Below are positions 1 to 9,557 of a stretch of DNA of 64,000 bases, piece after piece. Made by a program: the position numbers and the translations under genes. A model generated the notes under the pieces. The model had not been told where the DNA came from. It ran no database searches and worked only from the letters and a program-made list of their open reading frames with translations. Numbering within the stretch: position 1 is the stretch's first letter; the number at the start of each line of letters is the position of its first letter. Origin of the DNA: Enterococcus faecalis_A (GTDB lineage Bacteria > Bacillota > Bacilli > Lactobacillales > Enterococcaceae); assembly GCA_051295955.1 (NCBI GenBank), contig JBPDWA010000004.1, forward strand, positions 186,001-250,000, written 5' to 3'.

Positions 1-487
1 TTGTGCGTGCTACCCCTTGTTCAAAAGCTAAAACGGCACCTTTCAATTCACTTTTATCTGCTGCAGTAAATTTGGTTGCTGTTGCAGTTAAAGACCAACC
101 ACCATCAGCTCCGCGTTTATCGGTAACTTGGATATGTGGTTCTGCATTGACAGCGTCATAAACGTGATTACTGCTAGAAATTGCTTGCGTACCAAAGGTA
201 ATATTTGAAACGTAGTCAATAGATAATGGTCCATTATCATCCGTTCCGTGGTTATCTGGATCGTCTGGATCAACTGGATCATCAGGATCGACTGGGTTAT
301 CGGGATTATCGGGATCAACCGGATCAACTGGATCTGAATTATCACCCGTAAAAGTAATTTTAGCAGTACCTGTTGCTGTATCTCCTTGTGGTGTGTCATC
401 TCCATCAGCTGCATTTACTAAAATGCTGCCTAAAAGAGAAGTTGATAAAAGCGCAGCTGCTGCTGTATATAGTAATTGTTTCTTCAT
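1..487 (-). CDS. WxL-domain surface protein, C-terminus off the window
   Basis: A secreted cell-wall-associated protein. It starts at an ATG preceded by an AAGGAG ribosome site and has a Lys-rich signal peptide with an Ala-rich hydrophobic core (MKKQLLYTAAAALLS...). A linker of repeated Asp-Pro units (VDPDDPVDPDD type) follows, then a WxL-type domain with the motif GGWSLTATA. WxL domains bind peptidoglycan non-covalently in low-GC Gram-positives. The gene is truncated by the window edge, so the second, C-terminal WxL motif is not seen. It is the third and last visible member of a minus-strand trio with the next two genes and resembles the second one closely in layout, which suggests duplication. 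Confidence 0.85.
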   Translation of the reverse strand, partial: MKKQLLYTAAAALLSTSLLGSILVNAADGDDTPQGDTATGTAKITFTGDNSDPVDPVDPDNPDNPVDPDDPVDPDDPDNHGTDDNGPLSIDYVSNITFGTQAISSSNHVYDAVNAEPHIQVTDKRGADGGWSLTATATKFTAADKSELKGAVLAFEQGVART

Positions 488-537
488 CTAACTAAACGCT
501 CCTTATTTTATAAGATTATCAAAATTTTTCGTGCATA

Positions 538-1200
538 TTAGGAAGCAGGTGCATCCGTTAACGTCCAAGTAAGTGTCGCTTGATAAGAACCCGCTAAATT
601 TCCGGCAGGAACTTTTAATGTTACGTTTTGCGTATTCATTTCATCATCCCAAGTCCCCAAACCAGCATTCACTGCTGACGTCATAATATTTTGAGCATTG
701 GCATTCACCGTCAAAGCAGCCGCTGTCGGTAAACCAGATTGGTTGTCAGGCGTTGTTTTAAGATCTCCCAATGGTAAGTTTAATTCTGCCCCTTTAAGGT
801 CTTTACCATCAGCCGTTTTGAAACCAGCTTTATCTTGGCTGTAGCTTACTTGCAGGTTCCAACCAGCACCAGTTCCGCGTAAGTCAGAAACCTGAACTTC
901 TGTTCTTAATTTTGGCGCCGCAGCTGTATAAGTTTGAGTCGCACCACTAATCGTTTGAGAACCAAAGTCAATATTTGAGATATAATCAATTCTCAACGGA
1001 CCAGTATTACCGGTTGAATCATTTGAGTTCGGATTATCATCGGGATCAATTGGGTCAATCGGATCGACTGGGTTATCTGGGTCCGGTGCATTAATGCCGA
1101 TATTAGCTGTGCTTGTTCCTTCTTTATCTGCTGCTTGCACAACTGAACTACCTAAAACTGCTGCACTAAATAATGCTGTTGCAAAAATAATCTTTTTCAC
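538..1200 (-). CDS. WxL-domain secreted cell-surface protein
   Basis: A 220-residue secreted protein. It has a signal peptide ending near the VQAADKEG junction, a DP-rich linker (residues about 40-60, PVDPIDPIDPDD), and a WxL domain with GAGWNLQVSYS in the middle and the terminal motif ATLTWTLTDAP, the two-motif arrangement expected for the family. WxL proteins sit on the outer cell wall and work in complexes with DUF916-type and small LPXTG proteins. Its start overlaps the stop of the upstream LPXTG gene by four bases, so the two are translationally coupled. Function beyond surface location cannot be read from the sequence. Confidence 0.9.
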   Translation of the reverse strand: MKKIIFATALFSAAVLGSSVVQAADKEGTSTANIGINAPDPDNPVDPIDPIDPDDNPNSNDSTGNTGPLRIDYISNIDFGSQTISGATQTYTAAAPKLRTEVQVSDLRGTGAGWNLQVSYSQDKAGFKTADGKDLKGAELNLPLGDLKTTPDNQSGLPTAAALTVNANAQNIMTSAVNAGLGTWDDEMNTQNVTLKVPAGNLAGSYQATLTWTLTDAPAS

Positions 1201-1502
1201 TGTTCATTTTTCCTCTTTCTGTTTCCCCAAAACAACAGTACTAAACTAATCGTCAGAATTACTCCACCCATTGCTGACAGCATAACGTCATGCTGTTCAT
1301 TCGTATGTGGAAATTCTCCCCGTTGCTTGGCTTGTTGGTCGTTTGGATTGGTAGCGTCTGGTTGCGGTACACTTCCTTTGAAAGTAATACCGACATTACT
1401 GGTCGTTTTTGCTGCGAAAACACTTTGACCAAAACCGGCAATCATCTGAAATACCAGCCAAACGATTAGCAGGAAATTCAGACTATGCCTAAATTTTTTC
1501 AT
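1197..1502 (-). CDS. Small LPXTG-like wall-anchored protein of a WxL cluster
   Basis: A protein of about 101 residues with a signal peptide (LLIVWLVFQMIAGFG...VFAA), a short exposed segment, the sortase-like motif FPHTN, a hydrophobic segment (VILTISLVLLFWG) and a positively charged tail (NRKRKNEQ). Small sortase-anchored proteins of this form are standard partners in WxL gene clusters. I chose the ATG at 1502, because the GGGGG ribosome site is eight bases upstream of it. An in-frame ATG at 1508 would leave a spacing of only two. FPHTN is not a classical LPXTG motif, so the processing sortase is uncertain. First gene of the visible trio. Confidence 0.8.
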   Translation of the reverse strand: MKKFRHSLNFLLIVWLVFQMIAGFGQSVFAAKTTSNVGITFKGSVPQPDATNPNDQQAKQRGEFPHTNEQHDVMLSAMGGVILTISLVLLFWGNRKRKNEQ

Positions 1503-1508
1503 CTTCAT

Positions 1509-2327
1509 GTCCCCCTTTTACGCCGATTCATCAGCTCCTCCAAAAAGTAAATTAAAATAATTACAATCCAGAACAAACATATTATATACAATCAAAAACT
1601 TTTTTAAACACATTTGAAATCGCTTTCTTTTAAAGTTGTGTCATTTTTTCGAACAATTCATTAAAATGCTACAATTATCTTCATTTGGTACCGTTAGTTC
1701 TCAGCTACCATCGATATTACAGTGATATTTCCGTAAACGTCATGCTCTCTTGCACGCATATACGATTTTTACCAATCATTTACATACTTAACTGAACAGG
1801 GTTCCAAAACCACCGTACTAATTTTCTTCAATAGGTTTAACGAGCAATCGAAGCATTACCATTAGGAGCATTTTCTCAAAGACACTTTATTATTGTTCCT
1901 TACTATAGAACGTTTTTTATAACATAGATTCTTTCAATGCTATTGCCGTATCCCCAGTATAAAGGATCAAACCTTGTTCAGTTGGATACTTTTGTTTCTT
2001 GGCTTTTTTTAATATATCATTTTTGCTAAGCGTCTATTATATAAAGAGTTTACCTTTAAAAATATAAGTTAACTAGCCCCTGTCTAATCAGCAACCAAAA
2101 CAAAAAGAACACCAAGCATTTCCAGAGAAGTTTTTTCATTTTGATTTTAAACTACTTAGTCTATGAAGCTAGCCTACATCCTTTTTATTTGCTAGCTTGT
2201 TGTTTTTTAGATAGAAGAAAACAAAACGGTTGATTAAAAGCTCAAGCCCTGCAACCACTCTATCCTATGCTTTCCACACCCCAGTTTATGGTAATGAACT
2301 GACTTTAAAATATTCATGTTCGTTTGG
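1509..2327. other. Gene-free stretch upstream of the WxL trio
   Basis: About 800 AT-rich bases with no open frame that has a ribosome site. The only structured item I see is a terminator-like hairpin at 2166-2209. The stretch probably holds the trio's promoter near 1510-1620 and decayed sequence, but I could not pick a convincing promoter. Confidence 0.5.
2166..2209 (+). terminator. Terminator-like hairpin
   Basis: A perfect 8-bp stem, AAGCTAGC (2166-2173) with GCTAGCTT (2191-2198), followed by a T-rich run. The loop is long (17 nt) and no plus-strand gene lies directly upstream, so it may be a leftover from a lost gene. Confidence 0.4.
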
Positions 2328-2825
2328 TCACGGTTGACTAAGCTGTTCATTCAACGATACAGATCGCTGAGTAGCAGGTTCCATTATAATAGATGATGTT
2401 TCTGACATAGTAATTATAGGTCTTGTTGAGCTTGGTACAGTAGCAGTCTTAGTTAAAATAAATTGTTCTCCCGTCATTTTTTTCTTTATCACCAATTTAA
2501 TCGATATTCTCTTGGTCGAAATCTTTAACAGTTGGTTCTTTCGATGTGCTAGGTTATGGAGATTGATCAGTGGTTTCAGTAGTGGAGTCTCAGTTGAAGA
2601 TGGCAACTCAGAAGTAGTAGTGGTCCCAGTATCAGATATCTGTTCACGGTTAGTGCTGGACGCGTCTGACTCTTGTTGAGGTTGGTGTGATATTACTGGT
2701 TGAGGACTTCATCCATTCATTATTTAGCGAAGAATTTTTTAAGCTCTTCCATAAACATAATTCGGCATAATACTCAACAATATTAAAGAGGCAGTTACTG
2801 TCAACGTACAAAACTTGCTTTTCAC
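2328..2825 (-). pseudogene. Frameshifted remnant of a secreted, Thr/Ser/Pro-rich surface protein
   Basis: A GGAG ribosome site precedes a GTG start at 2825 that opens a clean signal peptide (KFCTLTVTASLILLSIMP), but the frame stops after 28 codons at 2739. The coding look then continues in other frames: a Gln/Ser/Thr-rich linker (QPQQESDASSTN, DTGTTTTSELPSSTETP) and, after a further shift, PSTSKEPTVKDFDQ. At least two or three indels are needed to join these parts. It lies between the WxL trio and the FUSC gene and was probably another surface protein of that cluster. Original function unknown. Confidence 0.5.
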
Positions 2826-3168
2826 TTGATTCACTCCTTCTACATCATGATGCCATTATATGTTAGCGTGACCAATCTTTTTATCAAAAAATGGGCTATG
2901 TTATAAAAATAAGCATAACCACTACTTTCTCTCAACTTCTTATTAGAAAAATAGGATCATAGCATTTTGATTTATTCTGAAGCTCACAAAACCAGTGACA
3001 GGTCAATAAACCTCTAGCTTTCTCAACATTACTATATTGAATTTAGAGGGAAACGAATGATCAATGTATTATAACTGAATCTTATTTACTAATAAACTAG
3101 CTGTTGTTTGACTAGTTAATTTACAAACGAAAAATAATTTTTCACTTGTTATTTTATTTGAACAAACA

Positions 3169-3196
3169 TTGACCTAGGAAATTAGAGGTGTATACT
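3169..3196 (+). promoter_or_regulatory. SigA-type promoter of the FUSC gene
   Basis: TTGACC (3169-3174) and TATACT (3191-3196) are separated by 16 bases, about 60 bases upstream of the FUSC start. A short hairpin (GGGAA/TTCCC) lies in the leader between promoter and gene. Confidence 0.55.
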
Positions 3197-3257
3197 AGGA
3201 TAGGAAAAAAGCGGGAACTATTCCCACCATCTCGTTACAACAGAAGGAGTCTTTTTA

Positions 3258-5180
3258 ATGAAACAGTCTTTCAAAAACTTTTTCAAGTTATTTATCCAAT
3301 CTGCTTGGTTTTACAGTCGACCGATCTTAGCTTTTGATCATTTTCAAAACTGGATGGCGATTGTCTTAGGCATTTTAATCACCAATATTATAGGAATGAC
3401 TTTAACAAGCATCAGTCCTTTAGCGTTCACTTTAGTAAATGTTGGCAGCTTTTTAGGAACCGTTCTTTGTATTTTGCCCCGTCATGGCTCTCCTCAAAAA
3501 AGTGCATTTGAAGGAATTTTTCTGATTGCACTTGGTACCAGTATAGGTATCCTTTTACAGTCGTTTACCTTCATTATTATTCTTTTATTTGCACTGGGAT
3601 TATATATTTCCGGTATTATAAGAAATTTCAGTGTCGGTATGTATATCCGCTGTATTTTTGGATCAATCGCACTACTTGCAGGTGCTCAATTACGAGGAGA
3701 CTTGCCAGTTGAGAAAGTTTTTTCAGGTTTAGGTGCTGTCATTCTCGGTATGGCAGTCATATCAATAATCTATTGTCTTTTCTCTAAAAACTATAATGAA
3801 GCAAAGCCTATCCTCATAAATTTATATGAACAACTTTCTTTACTAGCGCAAGGACAACCATCAAAATATATTCACGTTCGCATCGAGGCTCGCGAAGCCA
3901 TTGAAATCATGCCATGGGCCAATCACAGAAAAATGCCATGGATTTATCAATTAATGACACAAGCAGATCTAATTGCTAGTTCCCTACATTGGCAAAGCTC
4001 TTCAGAAAACCTCGTTGCTTTAAAAGCCATCATTGCTACGTTAAAAGGAAAGCCGTTTAAACTTTACACGCAGTTATCTTCCATCAACCCGGAGATTCAG
4101 ACTGCAATTTCAATAATTCAAGATAACCAATCGTTTAAACTCAATTCCTTCAAGTTGTTGTTGCCTACTAGAGAGGGCTTTGAGGAAGTAAAAGATATTT
4201 TACGTTCTTACAAAGGAAGCTCTGCTAGATTTGCTGTGAGATTATGCTTAACTGGTTTATTCTGTCACTTCGCTTCTCTACTTCTAGATTATGTGTATCC
4301 TTTACCTTTAGCCAATCATGAATTTTGGGTGGTCATATCCGGTTGCTTAATGGTTATGCCTGGATATCATGGTACGCTTGGTAAAATTACTTCAAGAACA
4401 CTAGGCTCTATCGTAGGAGCTTGTGCCGGCGCTCTTTTGTATCAGGTCGTTTCAAGCGTCAATGGGTTGCATCCTTTATGGCCAATGATTTTTGCTGGTC
4501 TGTTGGTTATTTTCTATGAAACAGTACGTAAATTAAGTCAAGCCTTTCTTATGTTCAGCGTCACGATGTGGCTCACTTTTGTCCTTGGCGGTAGTTTGGC
4601 TGGTTTTACCAGACTATTCGATGTGATCGTCGGAGCTTTGATTGCTTTTCTTATGTTTTTCATTTTTCCAACTTGGCACAGCCAAGTTCTGCGTAAGAAC
4701 ATTGAAACTTGGTCAAGTACCCTTAGCTCCATCCTCTTTACACTTTCTCATGAAAGTCAATCTGCCACGATTCCACCAGATACTTGGATGATCGCTTATC
4801 GAATCCAGGGTCGCATAAATCGCTCGATTCAAGAACTGATCCTTGAAACTCCGAACTATCAAACATTAGCAACTACTAAAAGCGTCATCAATCAAAAACC
4901 AAATGCAGAACAATTATTTGAAATGCAACAAGCTATGGAAGAGCTAATACTTGAGCTTATGGAAGTTCACTATTATATGAAAAATAATGATGCTTCAAAG
5001 ACTTCGCTAGCCGTTCCTGAACTATTACACTATCAAGATAGAATAGAACTGTTAACGAAACGAAGTGATGTGGAAAAAACAGCCCAATTAGAAAACCCAA
5101 GCTATTTTCCAGCTATTGATCTAACCCTAAAATCTTTAAAGCAGTCATTTGACCATTTATTTGCCTTTACTAATAAATAA
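3258..5180 (+). CDS. FUSC-family integral membrane protein (fusaric-acid-resistance-like exporter)
   Basis: A 640-residue polytopic membrane protein with the FUSC layout: an N-terminal block of about six membrane segments (residues about 30-180), a soluble middle part (about 190-320), a second block of membrane segments (about 330-480, starting SARFAVRLCLTGLF) and a soluble helical C-terminal domain. Family members are thought to export aromatic or other toxic organic acids, but the substrate cannot be told here. An AGAAGGAG ribosome site sets the start. The gene stands alone, with its own promoter and no neighbour on the same transcript within 900 bases. Confidence 0.8.
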   Translation: MKQSFKNFFKLFIQSAWFYSRPILAFDHFQNWMAIVLGILITNIIGMTLTSISPLAFTLVNVGSFLGTVLCILPRHGSPQKSAFEGIFLIALGTSIGILLQSFTFIIILLFALGLYISGIIRNFSVGMYIRCIFGSIALLAGAQLRGDLPVEKVFSGLGAVILGMAVISIIYCLFSKNYNEAKPILINLYEQLSLLAQGQPSKYIHVRIEAREAIEIMPWANHRKMPWIYQLMTQADLIASSLHWQSSSENLVALKAIIATLKGKPFKLYTQLSSINPEIQTAISIIQDNQSFKLNSFKLLLPTREGFEEVKDILRSYKGSSARFAVRLCLTGLFCHFASLLLDYVYPLPLANHEFWVVISGCLMVMPGYHGTLGKITSRTLGSIVGACAGALLYQVVSSVNGLHPLWPMIFAGLLVIFYETVRKLSQAFLMFSVTMWLTFVLGGSLAGFTRLFDVIVGALIAFLMFFIFPTWHSQVLRKNIETWSSTLSSILFTLSHESQSATIPPDTWMIAYRIQGRINRSIQELILETPNYQTLATTKSVINQKPNAEQLFEMQQAMEELILELMEVHYYMKNNDASKTSLAVPELLHYQDRIELLTKRSDVEKTAQLENPSYFPAIDLTLKSLKQSFDHLFAFTNK

Positions 5181-6057
5181 ATGGTTTTCCAATAGGAACA
5201 TAATCAACAAACACTCCTTCAAGAGGAATTACTTATTTCTAGTCTACCTTTTTCACTTCCGTAGACAGCCTAAGTTGCATCATACTTTTATCAGTTTTTT
5301 CAGCACAATCAACGATTTTCTTAAAAATTTTTCAACTCAGCGACAAATTAATTCAAGAAGAAATGTTCCTCTTCACTTGTTTTTCCACAGGACATTTACC
5401 AAGTAGAGCATCATGTCTATCGTCTTTCTATCCTTGACTTTAGTTAAACAGTTTTTGAATAACATAGACTAGATTAAAATTTTCAATAATTAATTGCTTA
5501 ATTCGTTTTGTCCATAACAAGATATATTTCTATTATTTCCAATTCCCTTGATCAATTAATTCTTGCTGAAACAGAGCAGTTTGGACTATTTATACCTCTA
5601 TAAGTCAAGTTGCGTTAATTTTCATTCTCTCTCACTCTGCGATGATTGCTATGTTCCCAACCAGACTGTCCCGAAAGATTTGTCCACACTTTAACATCAT
5701 TTTTTCTAACAATTCAGCTATTCCATGGATCATAATCCCTCACCAAAAGACAAATTTTTTGATATTAAATATGGATAAATCTTTTTAACATCTCATTAAA
5801 TCAGCGAAAAAGATAAATATACTACGACTTAGCCTGCACCAGGATTGTTCACTCGGATTCTGAAAACTCCTAACAAATTTCATTTGAACAATCAATAGTT
5901 TTAGGTTGCCCTTGATTTACATATGAATGTAAATAGCACAAAAACATATAATAATTCTATATACGATTTTTGCCGGTAATGGCTCAGGTTATTAAGTTGT
6001 CCATCCCAAACAAGATATATCAAAAATATAATAACAATGTTCACACATAGTTAATAG
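5181..6057. other. Long intergenic stretch, nothing recognised
   Basis: Nearly 900 AT-rich bases between two plus-strand genes. The open frames here lack ribosome sites and look random in composition. I see no RNA gene, no repeat and no convincing gene remnant. Confidence 0.5.
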
Positions 6058-6086
6058 TTGAGCTGTATATATTATTATGTTATATT
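6058..6086 (+). promoter_or_regulatory. Candidate promoter of the CPBP-family gene
   Basis: TTGAGC (6058-6063) and TATATT (6081-6086) with exactly 17 bases between, about 30 bases upstream of the coding start. Confidence 0.45.
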
Positions 6087-6118
6087 CGCTTTAACCTAAT
6101 AAAGAAAGAAGAATGCTT

Positions 6119-6847
6119 ATGAATGAATTGTTTTTTTTAGAAAAAAAAGATGAAACACGAGATTTCCCTTTAACAACTATTAAGATAAGTTTTCAACGAC
6201 TTTTCAGTCTTTTTTTATTTTTGTGTGTTTATTTTGTGCTATATGTAGTTTTTCAACCTAGCCATCTCCCAAAATTTTTAGTAATTATTTATAGTCTGTT
6301 TCCTTTACTCGTGTTTTTTTTGGCTTATCAATTATTTACTAAGGAATCCCCGTTAAATATGTACAAAAGAATCTCTCTTAACGATTTGAAAATAGGAGTA
6401 GCCTTCTTCCTTCTGCAAATCATTTATATTACAATTGTCTCTCCAATAATCGGTAAAGGTGCAACCAATGAATTTGTAGGAATACTTTCAAAAGCTTCTC
6501 CAACTCTTATAAACTATTCCTTAATTGCTCTTTCTGAAATTGGAGATTTAATGATTGAAGAAGTTTTTAGTATAATGCTTTTTATTGTCCTACTTAAACT
6601 CCTAAGGCAAAGACTTAAAAGATCTACTGCTATTGGCTTAGCCCTCGTGTTATCTAGCTTGGTTTTTGGACTTATGCATTTTGAGGCTTATAATTGGCAC
6701 TTACTCCAAATGATTGTTTTGATTGGTGGCGAACGGTTATTCTTAACAGGTGCTTACATTCGTACTAAAAACCTCTGGGTTCCGTTTCTTATTCATTATA
6801 TTTTTGATATGTTGATCTTCTCTTTCTCATTATTTCTTGGTTTATGA
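6119..6847 (+). CDS. CPBP-family intramembrane protease-like protein
   Basis: About 242 residues, with some seven membrane segments. The C-terminal half carries the CPBP (Abi/CAAX protease) pattern: a Glu-Glu pair (DLMIEEVFS, near residue 150), FGLMHFE (FxxxH type) and HYIFDML at the end. The Arg usually found four residues after the Glu pair is absent, so activity is doubtful. In lactic acid bacteria such proteins are often tied to bacteriocin immunity or membrane protein processing, but no bacteriocin gene lies beside it. I chose the ATG at 6119 because GAAAGAAGA then has a workable spacing; an in-frame ATG at 6113 is possible. Confidence 0.65.
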   Translation: MNELFFLEKKDETRDFPLTTIKISFQRLFSLFLFLCVYFVLYVVFQPSHLPKFLVIIYSLFPLLVFFLAYQLFTKESPLNMYKRISLNDLKIGVAFFLLQIIYITIVSPIIGKGATNEFVGILSKASPTLINYSLIALSEIGDLMIEEVFSIMLFIVLLKLLRQRLKRSTAIGLALVLSSLVFGLMHFEAYNWHLLQMIVLIGGERLFLTGAYIRTKNLWVPFLIHYIFDMLIFSFSLFLGL

Positions 6848-6880
6848 TTTTCAAAAAATATTTTTTTACTTATTTAAATC

Positions 6881-6930
6881 AAAGTGGTTGAAGCTAAATT
6901 TTTTTCATTTTGCTTCAACCACTTTTTTAT
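6881..6930 (+). terminator. Rho-independent terminator after the CPBP gene
   Basis: A 13-bp perfect stem, AAGTGGTTGAAGC (6882-6894) with its complement at 6912-6924, followed by a T run. Confidence 0.85.
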
Positions 6931-7067
6931 GAAACTACAACGAATTAACGGTAATTTTACCGCTAATTTATAAAAACCACTCCGTATGAAAAGTAGAATA
7001 GGTATTTTTTCTCCACATTCTGAAACTGTAATAACTTTTCGCTTAATTCATTTTATTATTTTCTTTT

Positions 7068-7583
7068 TTAGTTATCGGTTTTTTTGATAATATATTTAAT
7101 GATACTATCTGTGGCAAAGGCTACTATGATTCCAATAACGGTTGATAATCCACTAAAAGGAATTTTATCTAGATTCCCGGTTGCAAAAACCGTCGTTACA
7201 GCAGCGAAAATCATTGGTATTACATTAAATTTGGTTTCTCTAAAAACCGCAAGATGGAAAAACAAAACTATAAAAGTAATGACAAACTCACATAAAATAA
7301 CGGTAGGGAAATTGGAAAGGATCATGGACAAGGTTGATTTTAGCAGAAAGAAAACAAGTGCATATACATAACCCACGCCGAAACTACACAAATAGTTAAG
7401 AAACTTACTTTTTTCAGTCCCTAGAGCCATCGTAAGTAAGAAGCCTAAATAAACACCCCACAAATTTTCTGAAAATACATTGCCTAAAATTAAATAAATT
7501 GCAGCTATTACAGCAAATGCAACTCCTCTGGTAATTGCAATTATATGCGCATGTTTAACTGGTAAGTTTTTATTATCTTTCAT
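7068..7583 (-). CDS. Small polytopic membrane protein, possibly DUF1097-like
   Basis: 171 residues with about five hydrophobic segments (GVAFAVIAAIYLILGNVF, LWGVYLGFLLTMAL, FGVGYVYALVFFLL, VILCEFVITFIVLFF, IIVAFATDSII). The start at 7583 is set by GGGAGAGG four bases upstream; the longer frame to 7664 lacks a ribosome site. The pattern resembles the DUF1097 family of small bacterial inner-membrane proteins, but I am not sure of that assignment. It stands alone on the minus strand between two convergent or unrelated genes. No function can be given. Confidence 0.6.
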   Translation of the reverse strand: MKDNKNLPVKHAHIIAITRGVAFAVIAAIYLILGNVFSENLWGVYLGFLLTMALGTEKSKFLNYLCSFGVGYVYALVFFLLKSTLSMILSNFPTVILCEFVITFIVLFFHLAVFRETKFNVIPMIFAAVTTVFATGNLDKIPFSGLSTVIGIIVAFATDSIIKYIIKKTDN

Positions 7584-7664
7584 TAGACCTCTCCCTCGCT
7601 TGTTATGAAATTTCCGTAAATAGCTCCTTTTCTTTAAATTTTTTACTCTACAATAAAACATCAC

Positions 7665-7898
7665 TATTTTTTAATGTCAGTAAAATCACACCTATATTAC
7701 CTTATTTAACAAATGAATACAACTACATACAATATTCGAGTTCCTTGTCTTTTTATGATTGTAACTTTCCAGTACGCAGTCAATAAATCACCATGCTCCA
7801 TTTAAGCTTTTTTCTTTTTGTCTCTTTTTAGAAACCATAAATGACTTACAATTTTGGCGCTAAAGGTAAAAAATTATAAAGTCACCAACCATCATCAA
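7665..7898. other. Short intergenic region, nothing recognised
   Basis: AT-rich sequence between the membrane protein gene and the larE terminator, without a supported gene. Confidence 0.4.
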
Positions 7899-7935
7899 TA
7901 AAAAACATAGGTGTGGTTATTAACCAGCACCTACG
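7899..7935 (-). terminator. Terminator downstream of larE
   Basis: On the minus strand a long hairpin (arms around 7906-7935, with one bulged base) is followed by TTTTTT. It lies about 80 bases after the larE stop. Confidence 0.65.
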
Positions 7936-8014
7936 TTCTATTTCTTGCTCTTCAATTCTTATCAAGAATTAATTATCAAAAATCAACCCTCGAAAATTCT
8001 CATCCTTGCTCCGT

Positions 8015-8851
8015 TTAAGCCTGCTGGATTACTTTTTTTTCAATTTCCGTTAATACATCATTCATTCTCCCTGATTTGAAACCATCTAAATCAAAGGTTA
8101 CATAATTAAATCCTTGCTCTTTCAAATAGGAGGAAACCTGTGTTTTCTTTTTAAGTAATGAGGATAATTGATTTTCAGGAACCTCTATTCGTGCTAAATC
8201 TTGGTGAACTCTTACCCGAACAATGGGAAACCCGATGCTACGTAGATATTTTTCACTAGTAAATACTTGATTAATCGATAATGGCGTCAATTTGCTGCCA
8301 TAAGGAATTCGTGAAGCAATACTACAAGATGCAGCTTTATTCCAATTGGAAATGTTGGCAGCTTTAGCAAGTTCACGTATTTCACTTTTATATAGTCCAG
8401 CTTGTTGCAATAAGCTAATGATTCCCTCCTCATCACGTGCTCTTAGTCCAGGTCGAAAGTCAACGTTATCATCCATAATCATTCCATCTGCAATCATATC
8501 AAATCCTTCTTTTTTAACACCTGAACGAATGGTACGATACAACAATTTTTTACTGTAATACCAGCTCTCCGGATTGTTAGCCACAATCCTTTCATCCGAC
8601 AATTCGCTCATTTCAAGACCCAAGACTTTCGCTCCCATTTCATTTGCCAAATCAACAGCTTTATCAAATTCTTCATCTGAAAATAATTCTGAGTTCACAA
8701 CCACAGCAAGTACATTTTCAGGTCCTAAAGTATTCAAAGCGACTTTTAATAAATAGGAACTATCAATGCCACCTGAATAGGCAATCGCTAACTTATCAAA
8801 CTTTTGAATCTCTTTTACGAGGATTTCTTCCTTGTTTTTAGTATTAAACAT
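8015..8851 (-). CDS. larE: LarE, ATP-dependent sacrificial sulfur transferase of nickel-pincer cofactor synthesis
   Basis: 278 residues, the usual length. The N-terminal PP-loop (YSGGIDSSYLL, residues about 23-33) binds ATP to activate the substrate carboxylate. The C-terminal part has AASCSIASRIPYGSKLTP, in which Cys falls at residue 176, the same number as the sacrificial cysteine known from Lactiplantibacillus plantarum LarE. LarE gives up its own cysteine sulfur to the pyridinium precursor made by LarB, before nickel insertion by LarC. Here larE is not in the larABCD operon but about 1.5 kb away on the opposite strand, downstream of larR and a ruined ATPase gene. AGGAGA lies upstream of the ATG. 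Confidence 0.93.
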   Translation of the reverse strand: MFNTKNKEEILVKEIQKFDKLAIAYSGGIDSSYLLKVALNTLGPENVLAVVVNSELFSDEEFDKAVDLANEMGAKVLGLEMSELSDERIVANNPESWYYSKKLLYRTIRSGVKKEGFDMIADGMIMDDNVDFRPGLRARDEEGIISLLQQAGLYKSEIRELAKAANISNWNKAASCSIASRIPYGSKLTPLSINQVFTSEKYLRSIGFPIVRVRVHQDLARIEVPENQLSSLLKKKTQVSSYLKEQGFNYVTFDLDGFKSGRMNDVLTEIEKKVIQQA

Positions 8852-8960
8852 TTACAACATCTCCTATTATTTTCTTTTACATCATCAATTATAGTTATAC
8901 CGGGCAAAGAAAAAACCACTATTCATAGTAACAATTATTCCCCTCTTTCGTAAACCAATC

Positions 8961-9535
8961 TATTTTAACTGAATTAAAAAATCTGGACCAGCTCCTATCT
9001 CAGCTTTAGAATACTGTCGAATACACGAATCAAATAGCAAAATCGAGTCTATTTCATGTTCACTACTTAAATAATCTTAACTTCATAATTAATTACTGAA
9101 AGACTTGCAAACACCGGCTTTTTCTTTCCGCCGCCAGATAGTTGATAAGGTACCTTGTCTCTTACCCTTTAATTTTTAGTAATTTCAAGCAGTCGCTATT
9201 TTGCTGTTCAATCTCACTTTCAGTTAAACGTAGCTTTCGCGGACTAATGGCGAGTTCATCGTAAACCGTGGTGTTAAATAATTGGGCATCTGTTTCTTAA
9301 AATAGGATTCTCAAGTGAGCATACTATTTCTTTTTAGTTACTGTAGTATTTTTTCATTCCCTTAGAGTACATTTCATAAAACAGATTGTTCCGCTTGAGG
9401 ACATTAAAGACCAGCTAAGGAATGAAAAAAAGTTGACTTTTCACTTCCGTTATCTCCCATTAAAACCATATATTCCCCTTTAATGATCACTAAATCAAAA
9501 GCAAGGTTGGGAGCTTAAGTAGTTTTCCAGAATAT
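8961..9535 (-). pseudogene. Decayed CbiO/EcfA-type ABC ATPase gene, probable larO remnant
   Basis: No open frame survives, but successive frames on the minus strand give the parts of an energy-coupling ABC ATPase in order. First comes a damaged Walker A, GDNGSEKST, around 9435-9460. Then DAQLFNTTVYDELAISPRKLRL appears around 9220-9290, matching the QLFxxTVxDEVAFGP stretch of CbiO/EcfA proteins. Next is LSGGGKKKPVFASLSVIN around 9085-9140, in place of the ABC signature LSGGxKxRVAIA. The remnant sits between larR and larE. In L. plantarum larR is followed by larMNQO, a nickel transporter whose larO is a CbiO-type ATPase, so I read this as a lost larO. No trace of larM, larN or larQ was found. 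Confidence 0.7.
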
Positions 9536-9557
9536 GCATAACCATTTAACACTTATC

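Noticed and set aside
6946..6967. Inverted repeat TTAACGGTAA...TTACCGCTAA downstream of the CPBP gene
   Set aside because: It has no T tail and no clear promoter nearby, and the proper terminator is already at 6881-6930.
7084..7371. 95-codon plus-strand frame
   Set aside because: It is antisense to the small membrane protein gene at 7068-7583, which has a proper ribosome site and membrane-protein composition.
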